Notes under the pieces: generated by a model | The model's input: the letters and a program-made list of their open reading frames with translations, nothing else | Database searches by the model: none | Told to the model about the DNA's origin: nothing | Shown here: in pieces, positions 8,254-16,953 of the stretch | Layout: every line of letters begins with the position of its first letter | How positions within the stretch are numbered: position 1 is the first letter of the stretch | Assembly: GCA_001899205.1 (NCBI GenBank) | Contig: MKVL01000042.1 | Coordinates: 124,001-188,000 of the forward strand | DNA from: Mesorhizobium sp. 65-26 | Lineage (GTDB): Bacteria > Pseudomonadota > Alphaproteobacteria > Rhizobiales > Rhizobiaceae | Reading direction: 5' to 3' | DNA length: 64,000 nucleotides | Position numbers and translations under genes: made by a program

Positions 8254-9663
8254 ATGGACAATGACGAATTCCGGCACTGGTCGCGGCGCGCCGCCGACTG
8301 GGGGGTGGATTACCGTGCCAACCTGCGCGACCGGCCGGTTCGGCCGCAACTGAACCCGGGCGCGATATTCAGAAGTGTCGAGGAGGCTCCGCCTGAGACG
8401 GCGGAGCCGATGGAGCGGATCTTCGCCGATTTCGAAGCCAAGATCCTGCCCGGCATGACGCACTGGCAGCATCCGCGTTTCTTCGCCTATTTCCCCGCCA
8501 ACGCCGCGCCGGTTTCGGTGGTGGCCGAGTATCTGGTCTCGGCCATGGCCGCGCAATGCATGCTTTGGCAGACTTCGCCCGCCGCGACCGAGTTGGAGAC
8601 GCGGGTGGTCGACTGGATGCGGCAGGCGCTTGGCCTGCCCGAAGGCTTTTCCGGGGTTATCCAGGATTCGGCATCCTCCGCCACGCTGGCGGCCGTGCTG
8701 ACCATGCGCGAACGCGCGCTCGACTGGCAGGGCAACAAGAAGGGTTTGGCCGGGCAGGCGAAGCTGCGCGTCTATTCCTCCGATCAGGTCCATACCTCGA
8801 TCGACCGCGCCATCTGGGTCGCCGGCATCGGCGAGGAAAACCTCGTGCGCATTCCCGTTGCCGGCCGTTACCGCGCCATGGATACGGCTGCTCTGGAAGC
8901 TGCGATCGTGGCCGATCGCGAAGCGGGGCTGCTGCCAGCCGGCATCATCGCCTGTGTTGGTGGCACCAGCACCGGCGGCACGGACGACATCGCGGCAGTA
9001 GCGGCTGTCGCGAAGCGGCATGGGCTCTATCTGCACGTCGACGCGGCCTGGGCAGGGTCGGCGATGATCTGCCCGGAGTACCGGCATTTCTGGACCGGTA
9101 TCGAAGGCGCCGATTCCATCGTCTTCAATCCGCACAAATGGCTTGGCGCCCAGTTCGATTGCTCGATCCAGTTCATCCGCAGCCCGGACGATCTGGTGCG
9201 CACCTTGGCCATCAAGCCGGACTATCTGAAGACCCGCGGCCATGATGGAATCATCAACTATTCCGAATGGTCCGTACCGCTCGGCCGACGCTTCCGGGCG
9301 CTCAAGCTCTGGTTCCTGCTGCGCGCGCACGGGTTGGAGGGATTGCGCGCGATGATCCGCAACCACGTCACCTGGAGCGAGGGCCTTGCCGCTCGCCTCG
9401 GCCGGGAGGCGGACTTCGAGATCGTCACCACGCCGATGCTGTCACTGTTTTCGTTCCGGCATCGCGGCGCGGAAAACGCTGATCCGGATGAGCACAATCT
9501 GCGCCTGGTCGACGCCATCAATTCGGATGGCCGCATCTACCTGACCCAGACGCGCGTGGAGGGCAGGGTGGCCGTCCGTTTCCAGGCCGGTCAGTTCGAG
9601 GCGACGGCCGCCGACGTTGACGACGCCTTCGACGTGATCGTCGAGGTCGCGCGGAGCCTGTAG
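8254..9663 (+). CDS. Pyridoxal-phosphate-dependent decarboxylase (aromatic-L-amino-acid type, group II)
   Basis: This 469-residue enzyme has the fold type I group II decarboxylase pattern. The PLP Lys is K295 in the motif NPHKWLG. HVDAAWAGS supplies the Asp that pairs with the pyridine nitrogen, and the SASSAT and GGTSTGGTDD segments line the cofactor site. Length and motifs fit aromatic amino acid or tyrosine decarboxylases; the exact substrate cannot be read from sequence. The start is ATG after GGGAGGAACGCG. It stands alone, ahead of a strong terminator and glpR, with no transporter beside it. Confidence 0.88.
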   Translation: MDNDEFRHWSRRAADWGVDYRANLRDRPVRPQLNPGAIFRSVEEAPPETAEPMERIFADFEAKILPGMTHWQHPRFFAYFPANAAPVSVVAEYLVSAMAAQCMLWQTSPAATELETRVVDWMRQALGLPEGFSGVIQDSASSATLAAVLTMRERALDWQGNKKGLAGQAKLRVYSSDQVHTSIDRAIWVAGIGEENLVRIPVAGRYRAMDTAALEAAIVADREAGLLPAGIIACVGGTSTGGTDDIAAVAAVAKRHGLYLHVDAAWAGSAMICPEYRHFWTGIEGADSIVFNPHKWLGAQFDCSIQFIRSPDDLVRTLAIKPDYLKTRGHDGIINYSEWSVPLGRRFRALKLWFLLRAHGLEGLRAMIRNHVTWSEGLAARLGREADFEIVTTPMLSLFSFRHRGAENADPDEHNLRLVDAINSDGRIYLTQTRVEGRVAVRFQAGQFEATAADVDDAFDVIVEVARSL

Positions 9664-9673
9664 GCTGCCACGG

Positions 9674-9700
9674 GATTTCAGGTTCGGACGACCTGAAATC
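9674..9700. repeat. Perfect inverted repeat after the PLP decarboxylase gene
   Basis: GATTTCAGGT (9674-9683) and ACCTGAAATC (9691-9700) form a 10-bp stem with a seven-base loop, 11 bases past the decarboxylase stop. No T-run follows, so it is either an RNA 3'-end stabiliser or a regulator site rather than a classic terminator. Confidence 0.55.
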
Positions 9701-9730
9701 TGAAACGATCGTCTCAAACAGACAAAGAAC

Positions 9731-9772
9731 CGATGCCGAAAGCCGCGCTCCGGCTTTCGGCATCGTTCTTTT
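9731..9772 (+). terminator. Strong intrinsic terminator after the PLP decarboxylase gene
   Basis: A perfect 15-bp stem (9731-9745 with 9751-9765, core GATGCCGAAAGCCG) closes a five-base loop and is followed by TTCTTTT. Flanking AAGAA and TTCTT extend the pairing after one unpaired base, so it could act on both strands. Confidence 0.85.
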
Positions 9773-9789
9773 GAGCAGCCTTGAATTTC

Positions 9790-9816
9790 GACATCGCTTC
9801 GGCGTGAAGCGATGTC
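9790..9816. repeat. Intergenic palindrome upstream of glpR
   Basis: GACATCGCTTC (9790-9800) pairs perfectly with GAAGCGATGTC (9806-9816) around a GGCGT loop. Palindromes of this look are often repeated between genes in this group of bacteria; only this copy is seen here, so the family assignment is tentative. It is outside the likely glpR operator at 9830-9864. Confidence 0.5.
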
Positions 9817-9829
9817 CGACTGTTCTTCA

Positions 9830-9864
9830 TTTTCGTTTTCAGCTATAGACAGGAAAAACGAAAG
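9830..9864. promoter_or_regulatory. Possible GlpR operator upstream of glpR
   Basis: TTTTCGTTTTC (9830-9840) faces GAAAAACGAAAG (9853-9864), an imperfect inverted repeat built on TTTCG and CGAAA half-sites. DeoR-family regulators such as GlpR bind half-sites of this kind. It lies just 15 bases before the glpR ATG, which would suit autoregulation. Binding is inferred. Confidence 0.4.
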
Positions 9865-9878
9865 CAGGGACCCAGCAT

Positions 9879-10646
9879 ATGTATCTGTCGCCGCGCCACG
9901 CCGAAATCATCCAGATGGCCAAGGACAATGGCCGGGTGCTGGTCGATGACCTCGCGTCGCATTTCAATGTCACGCCACAGACCATCCGCAAGGACCTCAA
10001 CGACCTCTGCGAGCAGCGCCTGTTGTCTCGCATCCATGGCGGGGCGTTGTTTCCCTCCGGCATCGAGAACATGGAGTACGAGGCGAGACGCAAGATCGCC
10101 GCCGATGAAAAGGATGCGATCGGGCGCGCGGCCGCGAAGCTGATCCCCGACAACGCCTCGCTGTTCATCAACATCGGCACCACTACCGAGGCCGTGAGCA
10201 CGGCGCTGCTCGACCATGACGGCTTGATGGTCATCACCAATAACATAAATGTTGCCAATAGGATGCGCGTGTATCCTTCGATCGAGGTGGTGATCGCGGG
10301 CGGCGTCGTGCGCGGCTCCGACGGCGGCATCGTCGGAGAAGCCGCGGTCGATTTCATCCGGCAATTCAAGGTTGACTATGCCGTCATTGGCTCATCGGCG
10401 ATCGACCATGACGGGGCGCTGCTGGATTTCGATTTTCGCGAGGTCAAGGTCGCGCAGGCGATCATCGCCAATGCGCGGCATGTCATCCTGGTTGCCGACC
10501 GCACGAAGTTCGAACGCACGGCCCCGGTGCGCATCGGTCATCTTTCCCAGGTCGATACCTTCATCACCGATATCTGCGACATCCCGTCCATTCGGCGAAT
10601 TTGCCAGGAATCAGAGGTGCAGTTGATCGAAACGTCCCGCGACTAG
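9879..10646 (+). CDS. glpR: DeoR-family glycerol-3-phosphate regulon repressor
   Basis: This 255-residue repressor has an N-terminal winged helix (YLSPRHAEIIQMAKDNG, then VTPQTIRKDLNDLCEQRLLSRIHGGA, the DeoR signature) and a C-terminal phosphosugar-sensing domain with the NIGTTTEAV loop. It would bind glycerol 3-phosphate and release DNA. The genes glpD and glpK follow in the same direction, so the regulon is clear from context. Length matches GlpR (about 252). A TTTCG/CGAAA inverted repeat lies just upstream. Confidence 0.9.
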   Translation: MYLSPRHAEIIQMAKDNGRVLVDDLASHFNVTPQTIRKDLNDLCEQRLLSRIHGGALFPSGIENMEYEARRKIAADEKDAIGRAAAKLIPDNASLFINIGTTTEAVSTALLDHDGLMVITNNINVANRMRVYPSIEVVIAGGVVRGSDGGIVGEAAVDFIRQFKVDYAVIGSSAIDHDGALLDFDFREVKVAQAIIANARHVILVADRTKFERTAPVRIGHLSQVDTFITDICDIPSIRRICQESEVQLIETSRD

Positions 10647-10684
10647 CCATGCGTCCCGCGCATCACAGGCTTGTGATATTTCGT

Positions 10685-10713
10685 TTGACACGCGTTCTTA
10701 TTTCGAAATAATT
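10685..10713 (+). promoter_or_regulatory. glpD promoter with overlapping palindromic operator
   Basis: TTGACA (10685-10690), a 17-base spacer and ATAATT (10708-10713) form a near-consensus promoter 58 bases before the glpD start. A perfect 14-base palindrome, TTATTTCGAAATAA (10698-10711), covers the end of the spacer and most of the -10 box. A repressor bound there would block polymerase; GlpR encoded just upstream is the obvious candidate, because the core TTTCGAAA resembles DeoR-family half-sites. Confidence 0.65.
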
Positions 10714-10770
10714 CCGCCATGGTTTCGTAAATAACCGGAATGGTGCAATGCGAAATCATTGGAGGGCTTT

Positions 10771-12294
10771 GTGGGCGCATCCGATATCCATGACATCTTC
10801 GTCATAGGCGGCGGCATCAACGGATGCGGCATCGCCCGTGACGCCGTGGGGCGCGGCTATTCGGTCTTTCTCGCCGAAATGGACGATCTGGCGAGCGGCA
10901 CCTCGTCCGGCTCGACCAAGCTCATCCATGGCGGTCTTCGCTATCTCGAATACTACGAATTCCGCCTGGTGCGCGAAGCGCTGATGGAACGCGAGGTGCT
11001 GTGGCGCAACGCCCCGCACATCATCTGGCCGATGCGGTTCGTGCTGCCATACGCCAAGGGCCTGCGGCCGGCCTGGATGATCAGGCTTGGGCTGTTCCTT
11101 TATGACTACATCGGCGGTCGCAAGCTCTTGCCAGCGACGAAAACCCTCGACATGGCGAAAGATCCCGCCGGGAAGCCGCTGAAGCCGCTTTTCCGCAAGG
11201 CGTTCGAGTATTCCGACGGGTGGGTCAACGATGCCCGGCTGGTGGCGCTGAATGCGCGCGACGCCGCCGATCGGGGCGCGACGATCCGGACGCGCACCAA
11301 GGTGGTCGCGGCCCGCCGCGAGGAGGGGCTGTGGCGGGTCACGATCTCGGACCAGCGGACCGGCGCCAGCGAAGAGGTGAAGGCGCGCCTGCTGGTCAAT
11401 GCGGCCGGCCCATGGGTCGACCATGTCCTGTCGGAAGCGCTTGGCGACAAGGGCGCGCACAATGTGCGCCTGGTGCAGGGCAGCCATATCGTCATCAGGA
11501 AGAAGTTCGATGATCCGCGTGCCTATTTCTTCCAGAACCGCGACGGGCGCATCATCTTCGCCATTCCCTACGAGGAAGAGTTCACGCTGATCGGCACCAC
11601 GGATCGCGACTATCCCGGCGATCCGCACGACGTGAAGATCAGCGAGGTGGAGATCGACTATCTCTGCGCCGCGGCAAGCGAATATTTCGCGCAGCCGGTT
11701 CGCCGCGCCGACATCGTATGGACCTACTCCGCCGTGCGCCCGCTGTACGACGACGGTGCCTCCAAGGCGCAGGAAGCGACACGCGACTACGTCCTGAAGG
11801 CAGAGCGAGGGGAAGGCGCGCCCGCGCTCAACGCCTTTGGCGGCAAGATAACGACCTATCGGCGGCTGTCCGAATCCATGCTTGAAAAGATCGAGGGCTT
11901 CCTGGGCAAGCGTGGCAAGCCGTGGACAGCCAATGCGCCTTTGCCTGGCGGCGATTTCCCGGCAACGGGTTTCGATGCCCAGGTTGCCAAGCTCAAAAGC
12001 GCCTATCCCTTCCTGGAGCAGCGGCTGGCGCGCCGCCTGACCCGGCTTTACGGTACGCGTGCGCAAACGCTGCTGGGCAATGCGAAATCGATCGTTGATC
12101 TGGGCCGCAACTTCGGCGCCGACCTCTATGAAGCCGAGGTGCGCTATCTCGTTGCCAACGAGTGGGCGGTCACCGCTCAGGACGTGTTGTGGCGTCGGAC
12201 CAAGCGTGGCCTGCATTTCAACGGCGAGCAGACCGCGGCGCTGGACGATTTCCTGCGCGGCCTGGATCACCAGCATATCGCCGCGGCTGAATAA
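10771..12294 (+). CDS. glpD: Glycerol-3-phosphate dehydrogenase (FAD, aerobic)
   Basis: This 507-residue membrane-associated flavoenzyme oxidises glycerol 3-phosphate to dihydroxyacetone phosphate and passes electrons to quinone. The FAD-binding motif VIGGGINGCGIARDA is at the start, followed by GTSSGSTKLIHGGLRYLE, and later GGKITTYRRLSE. The C-terminal helical domain (TRLYGTRAQ onward) is complete. The GTG at 10771 is chosen because GGAGGG sits just before it; the upstream TTG at 10759 would overlap that site. It follows glpR and precedes glpK. Confidence 0.95.
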   Translation: MGASDIHDIFVIGGGINGCGIARDAVGRGYSVFLAEMDDLASGTSSGSTKLIHGGLRYLEYYEFRLVREALMEREVLWRNAPHIIWPMRFVLPYAKGLRPAWMIRLGLFLYDYIGGRKLLPATKTLDMAKDPAGKPLKPLFRKAFEYSDGWVNDARLVALNARDAADRGATIRTRTKVVAARREEGLWRVTISDQRTGASEEVKARLLVNAAGPWVDHVLSEALGDKGAHNVRLVQGSHIVIRKKFDDPRAYFFQNRDGRIIFAIPYEEEFTLIGTTDRDYPGDPHDVKISEVEIDYLCAAASEYFAQPVRRADIVWTYSAVRPLYDDGASKAQEATRDYVLKAERGEGAPALNAFGGKITTYRRLSESMLEKIEGFLGKRGKPWTANAPLPGGDFPATGFDAQVAKLKSAYPFLEQRLARRLTRLYGTRAQTLLGNAKSIVDLGRNFGADLYEAEVRYLVANEWAVTAQDVLWRRTKRGLHFNGEQTAALDDFLRGLDHQHIAAAE

Positions 12295-12335
12295 ATCTGC
12301 GTCCGTGGTATCGCGTGGGGAGCGCTGCCGTCTTG

Positions 12336-12383
12336 GAGCCGGATGATTTCACATCGCATCGACATCAAGTCCGAATCCGGCTC
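12336..12383. repeat. RIME-like intergenic inverted repeat between glpD and glpK
   Basis: GAGCCGGAT (12336-12344) and ATCCGGCTC (12375-12383) pair as a 9-bp stem around a 30-base middle that contains CATCGCATCGACATC, followed by TAAATCAAAGGGATAGA. Short elements with this GAGCCGGAT...ATCCGGCTC-TAAATCAAAG layout are familiar as repeated intergenic units in rhizobia. One copy is visible here. Its place inside the 182-base glpD-glpK gap may affect transcript stability. Confidence 0.5.
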
Positions 12384-12476
12384 TAAATCAAAGGGATAGA
12401 ACGTGCCGGCATTCGAAAGCCGCCACACGCCCTTGAGCGGGATCTTCCAGCGCGGCGCGGCACTGTGGGAGGAACA

Positions 12477-13970
12477 ATGAGCGGTTTCGTTCTGGCGATC
12501 GACCAGGGTACGACATCGTCGCGTGCCATCGTCTTCGACGGGGCCATGCGCGTCGCCGGCATCGGCCAGCAGGAATTTCCCCAATACTATCCGGCATCGG
12601 GCTGGGTCGAGCATGATCCCGAAGAGATCTGGTCAAGTGTGCTCGCGACGGTGAAGGCAGCCCTTGCCCGGGCCGGCAGGCGCGGCGCGGAGATCGCAGC
12701 CCTCGGCATCACCAACCAGCGCGAGACGATCGTGATCTGGGAAAAGGCCACCGGCAAGCCGATCCACAACGCGATCGTGTGGCAGGACAGGCGCACGGCG
12801 CCGTTGTGCCGCAAGCTGAAGAAACAGGGCCTCGAGAAGACGTTCACGCACAAGACCGGCCTGCTGCTCGATCCCTATTTTTCGGGCACCAAGATCGCCT
12901 GGATCCTGGACAAGGTGAAGGGCGCCAGGAAGCGGGCGGAAAAGGGCGAGCTGCTCGCCGGCACGATCGACAGTTTCCTGATCTGGCGGCTGACGGGCGG
13001 CAAGGTTCACGCCACCGACGCCACCAATGCCTCCCGCACGCTGGTCTATAACATCCGGAAAAATGCCTGGGACGAGCAGTTGCTGCGCATCCTGCGCATA
13101 CCGGCGCAGATGCTGCCTGTCGTGAAGAATTGCGCCGATGACTATGGAATCACGGATAAAAATCTGTTCGACGCGGAGATAAGGATCCTTGGCGTCGCCG
13201 GCGATCAGCATGCGGCCACCATCGGTCAGGCATGCTTCGAGCCTGGCATGATGAAGTCGACCTACGGCACCGGCTGCTTCGCGCTGCTCAATACGGGCGC
13301 GGAACCCGTCAACTCGAAGAGCCGGCTGCTGACGACCATCGCCTACCGGCTGAACGGCAAGACCACCTACGCGCTCGAAGGGTCGATCTTCGTTGCCGGC
13401 GCGGCGGTGCAATGGCTACGCGACGGGTTGGGCATCATCGGCAAGGCCGAGCATAGCGGCGCCCTGGCGGCCAAGGCCGATCCATCGCAGCACGTCTATC
13501 TCGTGCCGGCCTTCGTCGGGCTCGGCGCGCCGCACTGGGACGCCGACGCGCGCGGCGCGATGTTCGGGCTGACGCGCAATTCAGGGCCTGCCGAATTCGC
13601 CCGCGCCGCGCTTGAAACCGTCGCCTACCAGACCCGGGACCTGCTGGACGCCATGCGCCGGGACTGGAAGGGCGCCTCCGCGAAGACGGTACTCAGGGTC
13701 GACGGCGGCATGGTCGCCTCGGACTGGACGATGCAGCGGCTGGCCGACATTCTCGACGCTCCGGTCGACCGGCCGACCATTTTGGAGACCACGGCGCTCG
13801 GCGCGGCGTGGCTCGCCGGATCGCGAGCAGGGGTGTGGCCGAAATCCGCCGAATTTGCCAGAAGCTGGGCGCTTGAGCGTCGCTTCAAGCCGGAGATGGA
13901 CGCTTCCACGCGAAAGGCCAAGCTGGCAGGCTGGCGCGATGCCGTGCGGCGCACGCTGAGCCAGCAATAA
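12477..13970 (+). CDS. glpK: Glycerol kinase
   Basis: This 497-residue enzyme phosphorylates glycerol to glycerol 3-phosphate, supplying GlpD. The FGGY-family landmarks are present: [15 protein letters not shown] at the start, [18 protein letters not shown], the [13 protein letters not shown] phosphate loop, [12 protein letters not shown], and the C-terminal [19 protein letters not shown]. Length matches E. coli GlpK (502). The ATG at 12477 has GGGAGGAACA ahead of it. The gap to glpD holds a repeat but no promoter I could recognise, so co-transcription is likely. Confidence 0.95.
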   Translation: MSGFVLAIDQGTTSSRAIVFDGAMRVAGIGQQEFPQYYPASGWVEHDPEEIWSSVLATVKAALARAGRRGAEIAALGITNQRETIVIWEKATGKPIHNAIVWQDRRTAPLCRKLKKQGLEKTFTHKTGLLLDPYFSGTKIAWILDKVKGARKRAEKGELLAGTIDSFLIWRLTGGKVHATDATNASRTLVYNIRKNAWDEQLLRILRIPAQMLPVVKNCADDYGITDKNLFDAEIRILGVAGDQHAATIGQACFEPGMMKSTYGTGCFALLNTGAEPVNSKSRLLTTIAYRLNGKTTYALEGSIFVAGAAVQWLRDGLGIIGKAEHSGALAAKADPSQHVYLVPAFVGLGAPHWDADARGAMFGLTRNSGPAEFARAALETVAYQTRDLLDAMRRDWKGASAKTVLRVDGGMVASDWTMQRLADILDAPVDRPTILETTALGAAWLAGSRAGVWPKSAEFARSWALERRFKPEMDASTRKAKLAGWRDAVRRTLSQQ

Positions 13971-13996
13971 GCCCGCACCGTTTCCGGCGCGGGCTT
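13971..13996 (+). terminator. Hairpin directly after glpK
   Basis: AGCCCGC (13971-13977) pairs with GCGGGCT (13990-13996) immediately after the stop codon. The T-run is weak (TTCAGG), so it is a hairpin of likely terminator or RNA-stabilising role. Confidence 0.5.
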
Positions 13997-14033
13997 CAGG
14001 TCGGGGCCGTGCGAGGCCCGCCGCTTCATGACA

Positions 14034-14513
14034 TCAATAGGGCGAGCGACACTGCTGGCGCGGGCCGTTGTAAGGCTGGAACGTGTTGTCCGACGCGCGG
14101 TAGGATTTGTAGCGGTTGTAGCACCACCGCACATGGGCGTTGCCACCCTCGTAACGGTTCTGCTCGCTGTTGACGATCGCGCCGGAGATCAGCGCACCGG
14201 CCGCGAAAGCGGCGAGCGGGAACCAGTAGTCGCCATTGCGACGGTAGCCGGGGTGATAGTCCCGGTAGCCGCGATGGCCGTTCCAGTAGACACCGCCGTT
14301 ACGACGGTCGAAATGCCGCCAGTCGCCACCCCTGCGCCAGTTGCCGCCACGGTTCTTCATCCACGGCTTGTAGTCAACGGTCTGAACGACCGGCCCGGGC
14401 GCCTGCGCCTGCGGGACATAGACGGTCGCGGCATCCGCCGGAACCGCCGCTGCGGCCGCGAACGACACCGATAAAACGGTGGCGAGCAAACCTGTTGCAA
14501 TCCTGTTCATCAT
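14034..14513 (-). CDS. BA14K family secreted protein
   Basis: This 159-residue protein has a signal peptide ([19 protein letters not shown], with Ala-rich cleavage region), a Gly/Arg/Tyr/Asn-rich middle with many WRRGG and [10 protein letters not shown]-like pieces, a hydrophobic stretch ([15 protein letters not shown]), and the C-terminal BA14K motif [16 protein letters not shown] ending in a Cys. BA14K is an immunoreactive protein of Brucella; its exact role is unclear. The start at 14513 follows AAGGAGAAC, while the longer open frame beyond it has no such site. Confidence 0.85.
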   Translation of the reverse strand: MMNRIATGLLATVLSVSFAAAAAVPADAATVYVPQAQAPGPVVQTVDYKPWMKNRGGNWRRGGDWRHFDRRNGGVYWNGHRGYRDYHPGYRRNGDYWFPLAAFAAGALISGAIVNSEQNRYEGGNAHVRWCYNRYKSYRASDNTFQPYNGPRQQCRSPY

Positions 14514-14735
14514 GTTCTCCTTGAGAGGGTGATTGACGTCCCTTGTCGGGCAACAACGGCCCGATCGTGCAAATAGTTCCGGCTGGGAATGCAACTTCTT
14601 GGTTTGCAACACTTCTTGGCGTTCCCGCCCAACTCCGGCCGATCGATGCCGTCGATTTATCTGGTCGGGCAGGAGGGCTTCGCGGCTATCCTGTCCCTTC
14701 GGCGCGGAAGGTTGTCCGTCGCCTGCTTTTTCCGG

Positions 14736-14764
14736 TTGACCGGCAAAGGCACTCTCCCTATGTT
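14736..14764 (+). promoter_or_regulatory. Promoter of the tRNA-Lys gene
   Basis: TTGACC (14736-14741), 17 bases, then TATGTT (14759-14764) lie 37 bases before the tRNA. Read one base earlier, the pair GTTGAC and CTATGT is close to the rhizobial CTTGAC-N17-CTATAT pattern. Confidence 0.6.
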
Positions 14765-14801
14765 CCGCGCAATTTCGGGGGCGGTCTTCGCGAGCCCGCG
14801 G

Positions 14802-14877
14802 GAGCGCGTAGCTCAGCCGGTAGAGCAACTGACTTTTAATCAGTAGGTCCTGGGTTCGAATCCCAGCGCGCTCACCA
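14802..14877 (+). tRNA. tRNA-Lys (anticodon TTT)
   Basis: The 76-base gene has a seven-pair acceptor stem (GAGCGCG with CGCGCTC), a D arm with GCTCAGCCGGTAGAGC, an anticodon arm ACTGA-CTTTTAA-TCAGT with anticodon TTT, a T arm with CTGGG-TTCGAAT-CCCAG, discriminator A and an encoded CCA end (14875-14877). Its 3' part is copied at 15786-15810, marking it as an integration target. Confidence 0.97.
14845..14869 (+). repeat. Left direct repeat (attL-like), 3' part of tRNA-Lys
   Basis: Twenty-five bases of the tRNA variable region and T arm, starting AGGTCCTGGG and ending CAGCGC, recur exactly at 15786-15810. Allowing a two-base gap the similarity runs on through TCAC. This is the classic footprint of site-specific integration into a tRNA gene. 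Confidence 0.75.
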
Positions 14878-15062
14878 ACAAATCAAGAGTTTCACGTGTG
14901 CGAGGTTCGTGCGAGGTTTTACCGCGCGCGGTGTTCCTGTTTAGGCCAGCCTGGCCGAGCTTGTCGCCGGCGATGCAGAGCAGACCGATCCGCGCGCCGC
15001 GCGCGGTCGACCCTCTCGCGTCAGCTTGACGGCTAGTCAGCATGTGGTCATTGTCCGCAGCT

Positions 15063-15776
15063 ATGCTGATTGAAAACCCTCAACCGAACCAACGCTTCTA
15101 TCACAGTTTCGACTTTCCGGACCGCACTGTTTCCGGCGATTGGGACCTGCGGGGACGGTTCGATGAATATATTGGCCAAGTGCAGGTTCGCGGCCGGACG
15201 TTGCTCGATGTTGGCGCGGCCAGCGGCTTTCTCTCATTCGAGGCTGAAAAGCGGGGAGCACACGTCACCAGTTTCGACGCGGACAGCGCCGACCGTTGGC
15301 AGCTCGGCCCCGGCGAATGCATCGACTACGCCTATTACGAGGCGATGCGGAACAGCTATTCCTATGCCCATGCCGCGCTTCGCTCGGGAGCCCGAGCCAT
15401 CTACGGGAATGTGTATTCAATGGCGGATGCTGTCGAGCCTCACGACATCGTCCTTATCGGCCAGATACTGGTTCATCTTCGCGATCCGATCGCCGCCATA
15501 GAGCAGTCGGCCAGATGCGCCAAGCAGACAATCATCATTGCCGAAGGCATGATGGATACCGAGGAGCCGACGGCAATCTTCACCGCGGGCCGCCCAGGTT
15601 ATTCGTGGTGGTATATGTCGCGCGGTATCTACCGGCAGTGGCTTGCACGGCTCGGCTTCGAGGTGAAGGCATTCTCCGAGGCCAAGTACCGCTGCGTGGT
15701 CCGGGACGAAGACATAGCGATTTGTAGCCTCGTTGCCGAGCGTGTCGCGCCGACACCCCAACGGCCGACTCCATAA
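15063..15776 (+). CDS. Class I SAM-dependent methyltransferase within a tRNA-Lys-bounded segment
   Basis: This protein of 237 residues (244 if it starts at the ATG at 15042) has a Rossmann-like methyltransferase fold. Motif I reads LLDVGAASGFLSFEAEKRGA, the acidic residue of motif II is in SFDAD, and motif IV is HDIVLIGQILVHLRDP. The layout recalls DUF1698/CmoB-like enzymes, but the substrate cannot be told. Neither start has a good ribosome site. It is the only gene between two copies of the tRNA-Lys 3' end, which suggests it was acquired. No integrase remains. Confidence 0.75.
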   Translation: MLIENPQPNQRFYHSFDFPDRTVSGDWDLRGRFDEYIGQVQVRGRTLLDVGAASGFLSFEAEKRGAHVTSFDADSADRWQLGPGECIDYAYYEAMRNSYSYAHAALRSGARAIYGNVYSMADAVEPHDIVLIGQILVHLRDPIAAIEQSARCAKQTIIIAEGMMDTEEPTAIFTAGRPGYSWWYMSRGIYRQWLARLGFEVKAFSEAKYRCVVRDEDIAICSLVAERVAPTPQRPTP

Positions 15777-15785
15777 CCACTCCGC

Positions 15786-15810
15786 AGGTCCTGGGTTCGA
15801 ATCCCAGCGC
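15786..15810 (+). repeat. Right direct repeat (attR-like), copy of the tRNA-Lys 3' part
   Basis: Exact 25-base copy of 14845-14869, followed by TCAC as in the tRNA after a two-base deletion. It ends only six bases before the dprA stop codon (complement of 15817-15819), so the segment between the two copies lies precisely between tRNA-Lys and the dprA 3' end. Confidence 0.75.
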
Positions 15811-15816
15811 TCACAT

Positions 15817-16953
15817 CTACGACTTGCCAAACACCAGCGAGACATTGCCGCCGGCGTGGCGTTCGATCCTGCCGGCGAGGTCGAGTTCGAGCAGGACCAT
15901 CGATATCTGAGCGGCGCCCAGGCCGGTGTGGCGGATGATCTCGTCGACGGCGATCGGCGTCGGGCCGAGTGTCTCCAGGACTTCGGCGCGTTCGTTTTCG
16001 TCGGGCGGAGGACTTGCGAACAGATCGGGCGGTTGCACCGGCGCGGCTGCTCTCGGCGCGCGTATCCCGGCGAGCGGCGCTAGCGCGGAGAATATGTCGG
16101 CTGCCTCGGTGACCAGCGTGGCGCCGTCCTTCAGCAGGCCGTTGCAGCCCGCCGCGCGCGGGTCGAGCGGCGAACCTGGCACCGCGAAAACCAGCCGGCC
16201 CATCTCGCCGGCAAGCCTGGCACTGATCAGCGAGCCCGAACGCAGCGCCGCCTCGACGACGACCAGTCCCAGCGCCATGCCGGCGACCAGACGGTTGCGG
16301 CGCGGAAAATCCTGCGCACGCGGCTGCCAGCCGAACGGCATTTCCGAGACGATGGCGCCGCCATGGTCGGCAATCTCATCGCAAAGGTCGGCGTTTTCGG
16401 GCGGGTAGGGCCGATCGAGGCCGCCGGCCAGCACCCCGATCGTGCCCGTCGCGAGGCTACCCTTGTGGGCCGACGTGTCGATGCCGCGCGCCAGGCCGGA
16501 GACGACGGCGTATCCGTCGCGACCGAGATCGGCGGCCAGCATGCGTGCCATCTTGATGCCGGCCAGCGAGGCGTTGCGGGCGCCGACAATGGCAACCGCG
16601 GGTAGCCGGAAGACGGCTCCTTCGCCCTTTATCGCCAGCAGAGGCGGCGGGTTGTCCATGCTCTTCAGCAGTGGGGGATAGTCGGCTTCGCCGATGCCGA
16701 CAAAACGGGCGCCGGCTCGTCGGGCGGCCTCCATCTCCGCTTCGGCTTCGGCCATTGCGGGAACGCGGACGATACGGTTCGCACCGCCCGAGATCATCAG
16801 TTCGGGCAGCATCTCGAGTGCCACTTCCGCTGAACCGAACCGATTGATCAGATCGCGAAAGGAGGCAGGTCCGACATTGGGCGTACGGAGCAGGCGAAGC
16901 CAGCTCAGCCGCTGCCGGTCGCTGAGGCGCGGCCCGGCCGGTGGGGCTGTCAC
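15817..16953 (-). CDS. dprA: DNA-processing protein DprA
   Basis: This 378-residue protein protects incoming single-stranded DNA and loads RecA. It has an N-terminal SAM-like helical region ([15 protein letters not shown]), the DprA Rossmann domain with [10 protein letters not shown] and [16 protein letters not shown] and [10 protein letters not shown], and a C-terminal winged helix ([10 protein letters not shown]-like segment). The GTG at 16953 overlaps the plsY stop (GTGA) and is chosen over a longer frame without support. It forms a minus-strand run with plsY and the pyrimidine genes. Natural competence is not established in this group. Confidence 0.92.
   Translation of the reverse strand: MTAPPAGPRLSDRQRLSWLRLLRTPNVGPASFRDLINRFGSAEVALEMLPELMISGGANRIVRVPAMAEAEAEMEAARRAGARFVGIGEADYPPLLKSMDNPPPLLAIKGEGAVFRLPAVAIVGARNASLAGIKMARMLAADLGRDGYAVVSGLARGIDTSAHKGSLATGTIGVLAGGLDRPYPPENADLCDEIADHGGAIVSEMPFGWQPRAQDFPRRNRLVAGMALGLVVVEAALRSGSLISARLAGEMGRLVFAVPGSPLDPRAAGCNGLLKDGATLVTEAADIFSALAPLAGIRAPRAAAPVQPPDLFASPPPDENERAEVLETLGPTPIAVDEIIRHTGLGAAQISMVLLELDLAGRIERHAGGNVSLVFGKS

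Noticed and set aside
9690-9830. A possible second regulated promoter between the decarboxylase gene and glpR.
   Set aside because: Only hairpins are visible there; no -35/-10 pair with 16-18 base spacing could be supported.
14840-15043. A 67-codon minus-strand frame ending in [11 protein letters not shown] over the tRNA-Lys 3' end.
   Set aside because: This ending is the antisense reading of a tRNA T arm and is a common false gene next to tRNAs.
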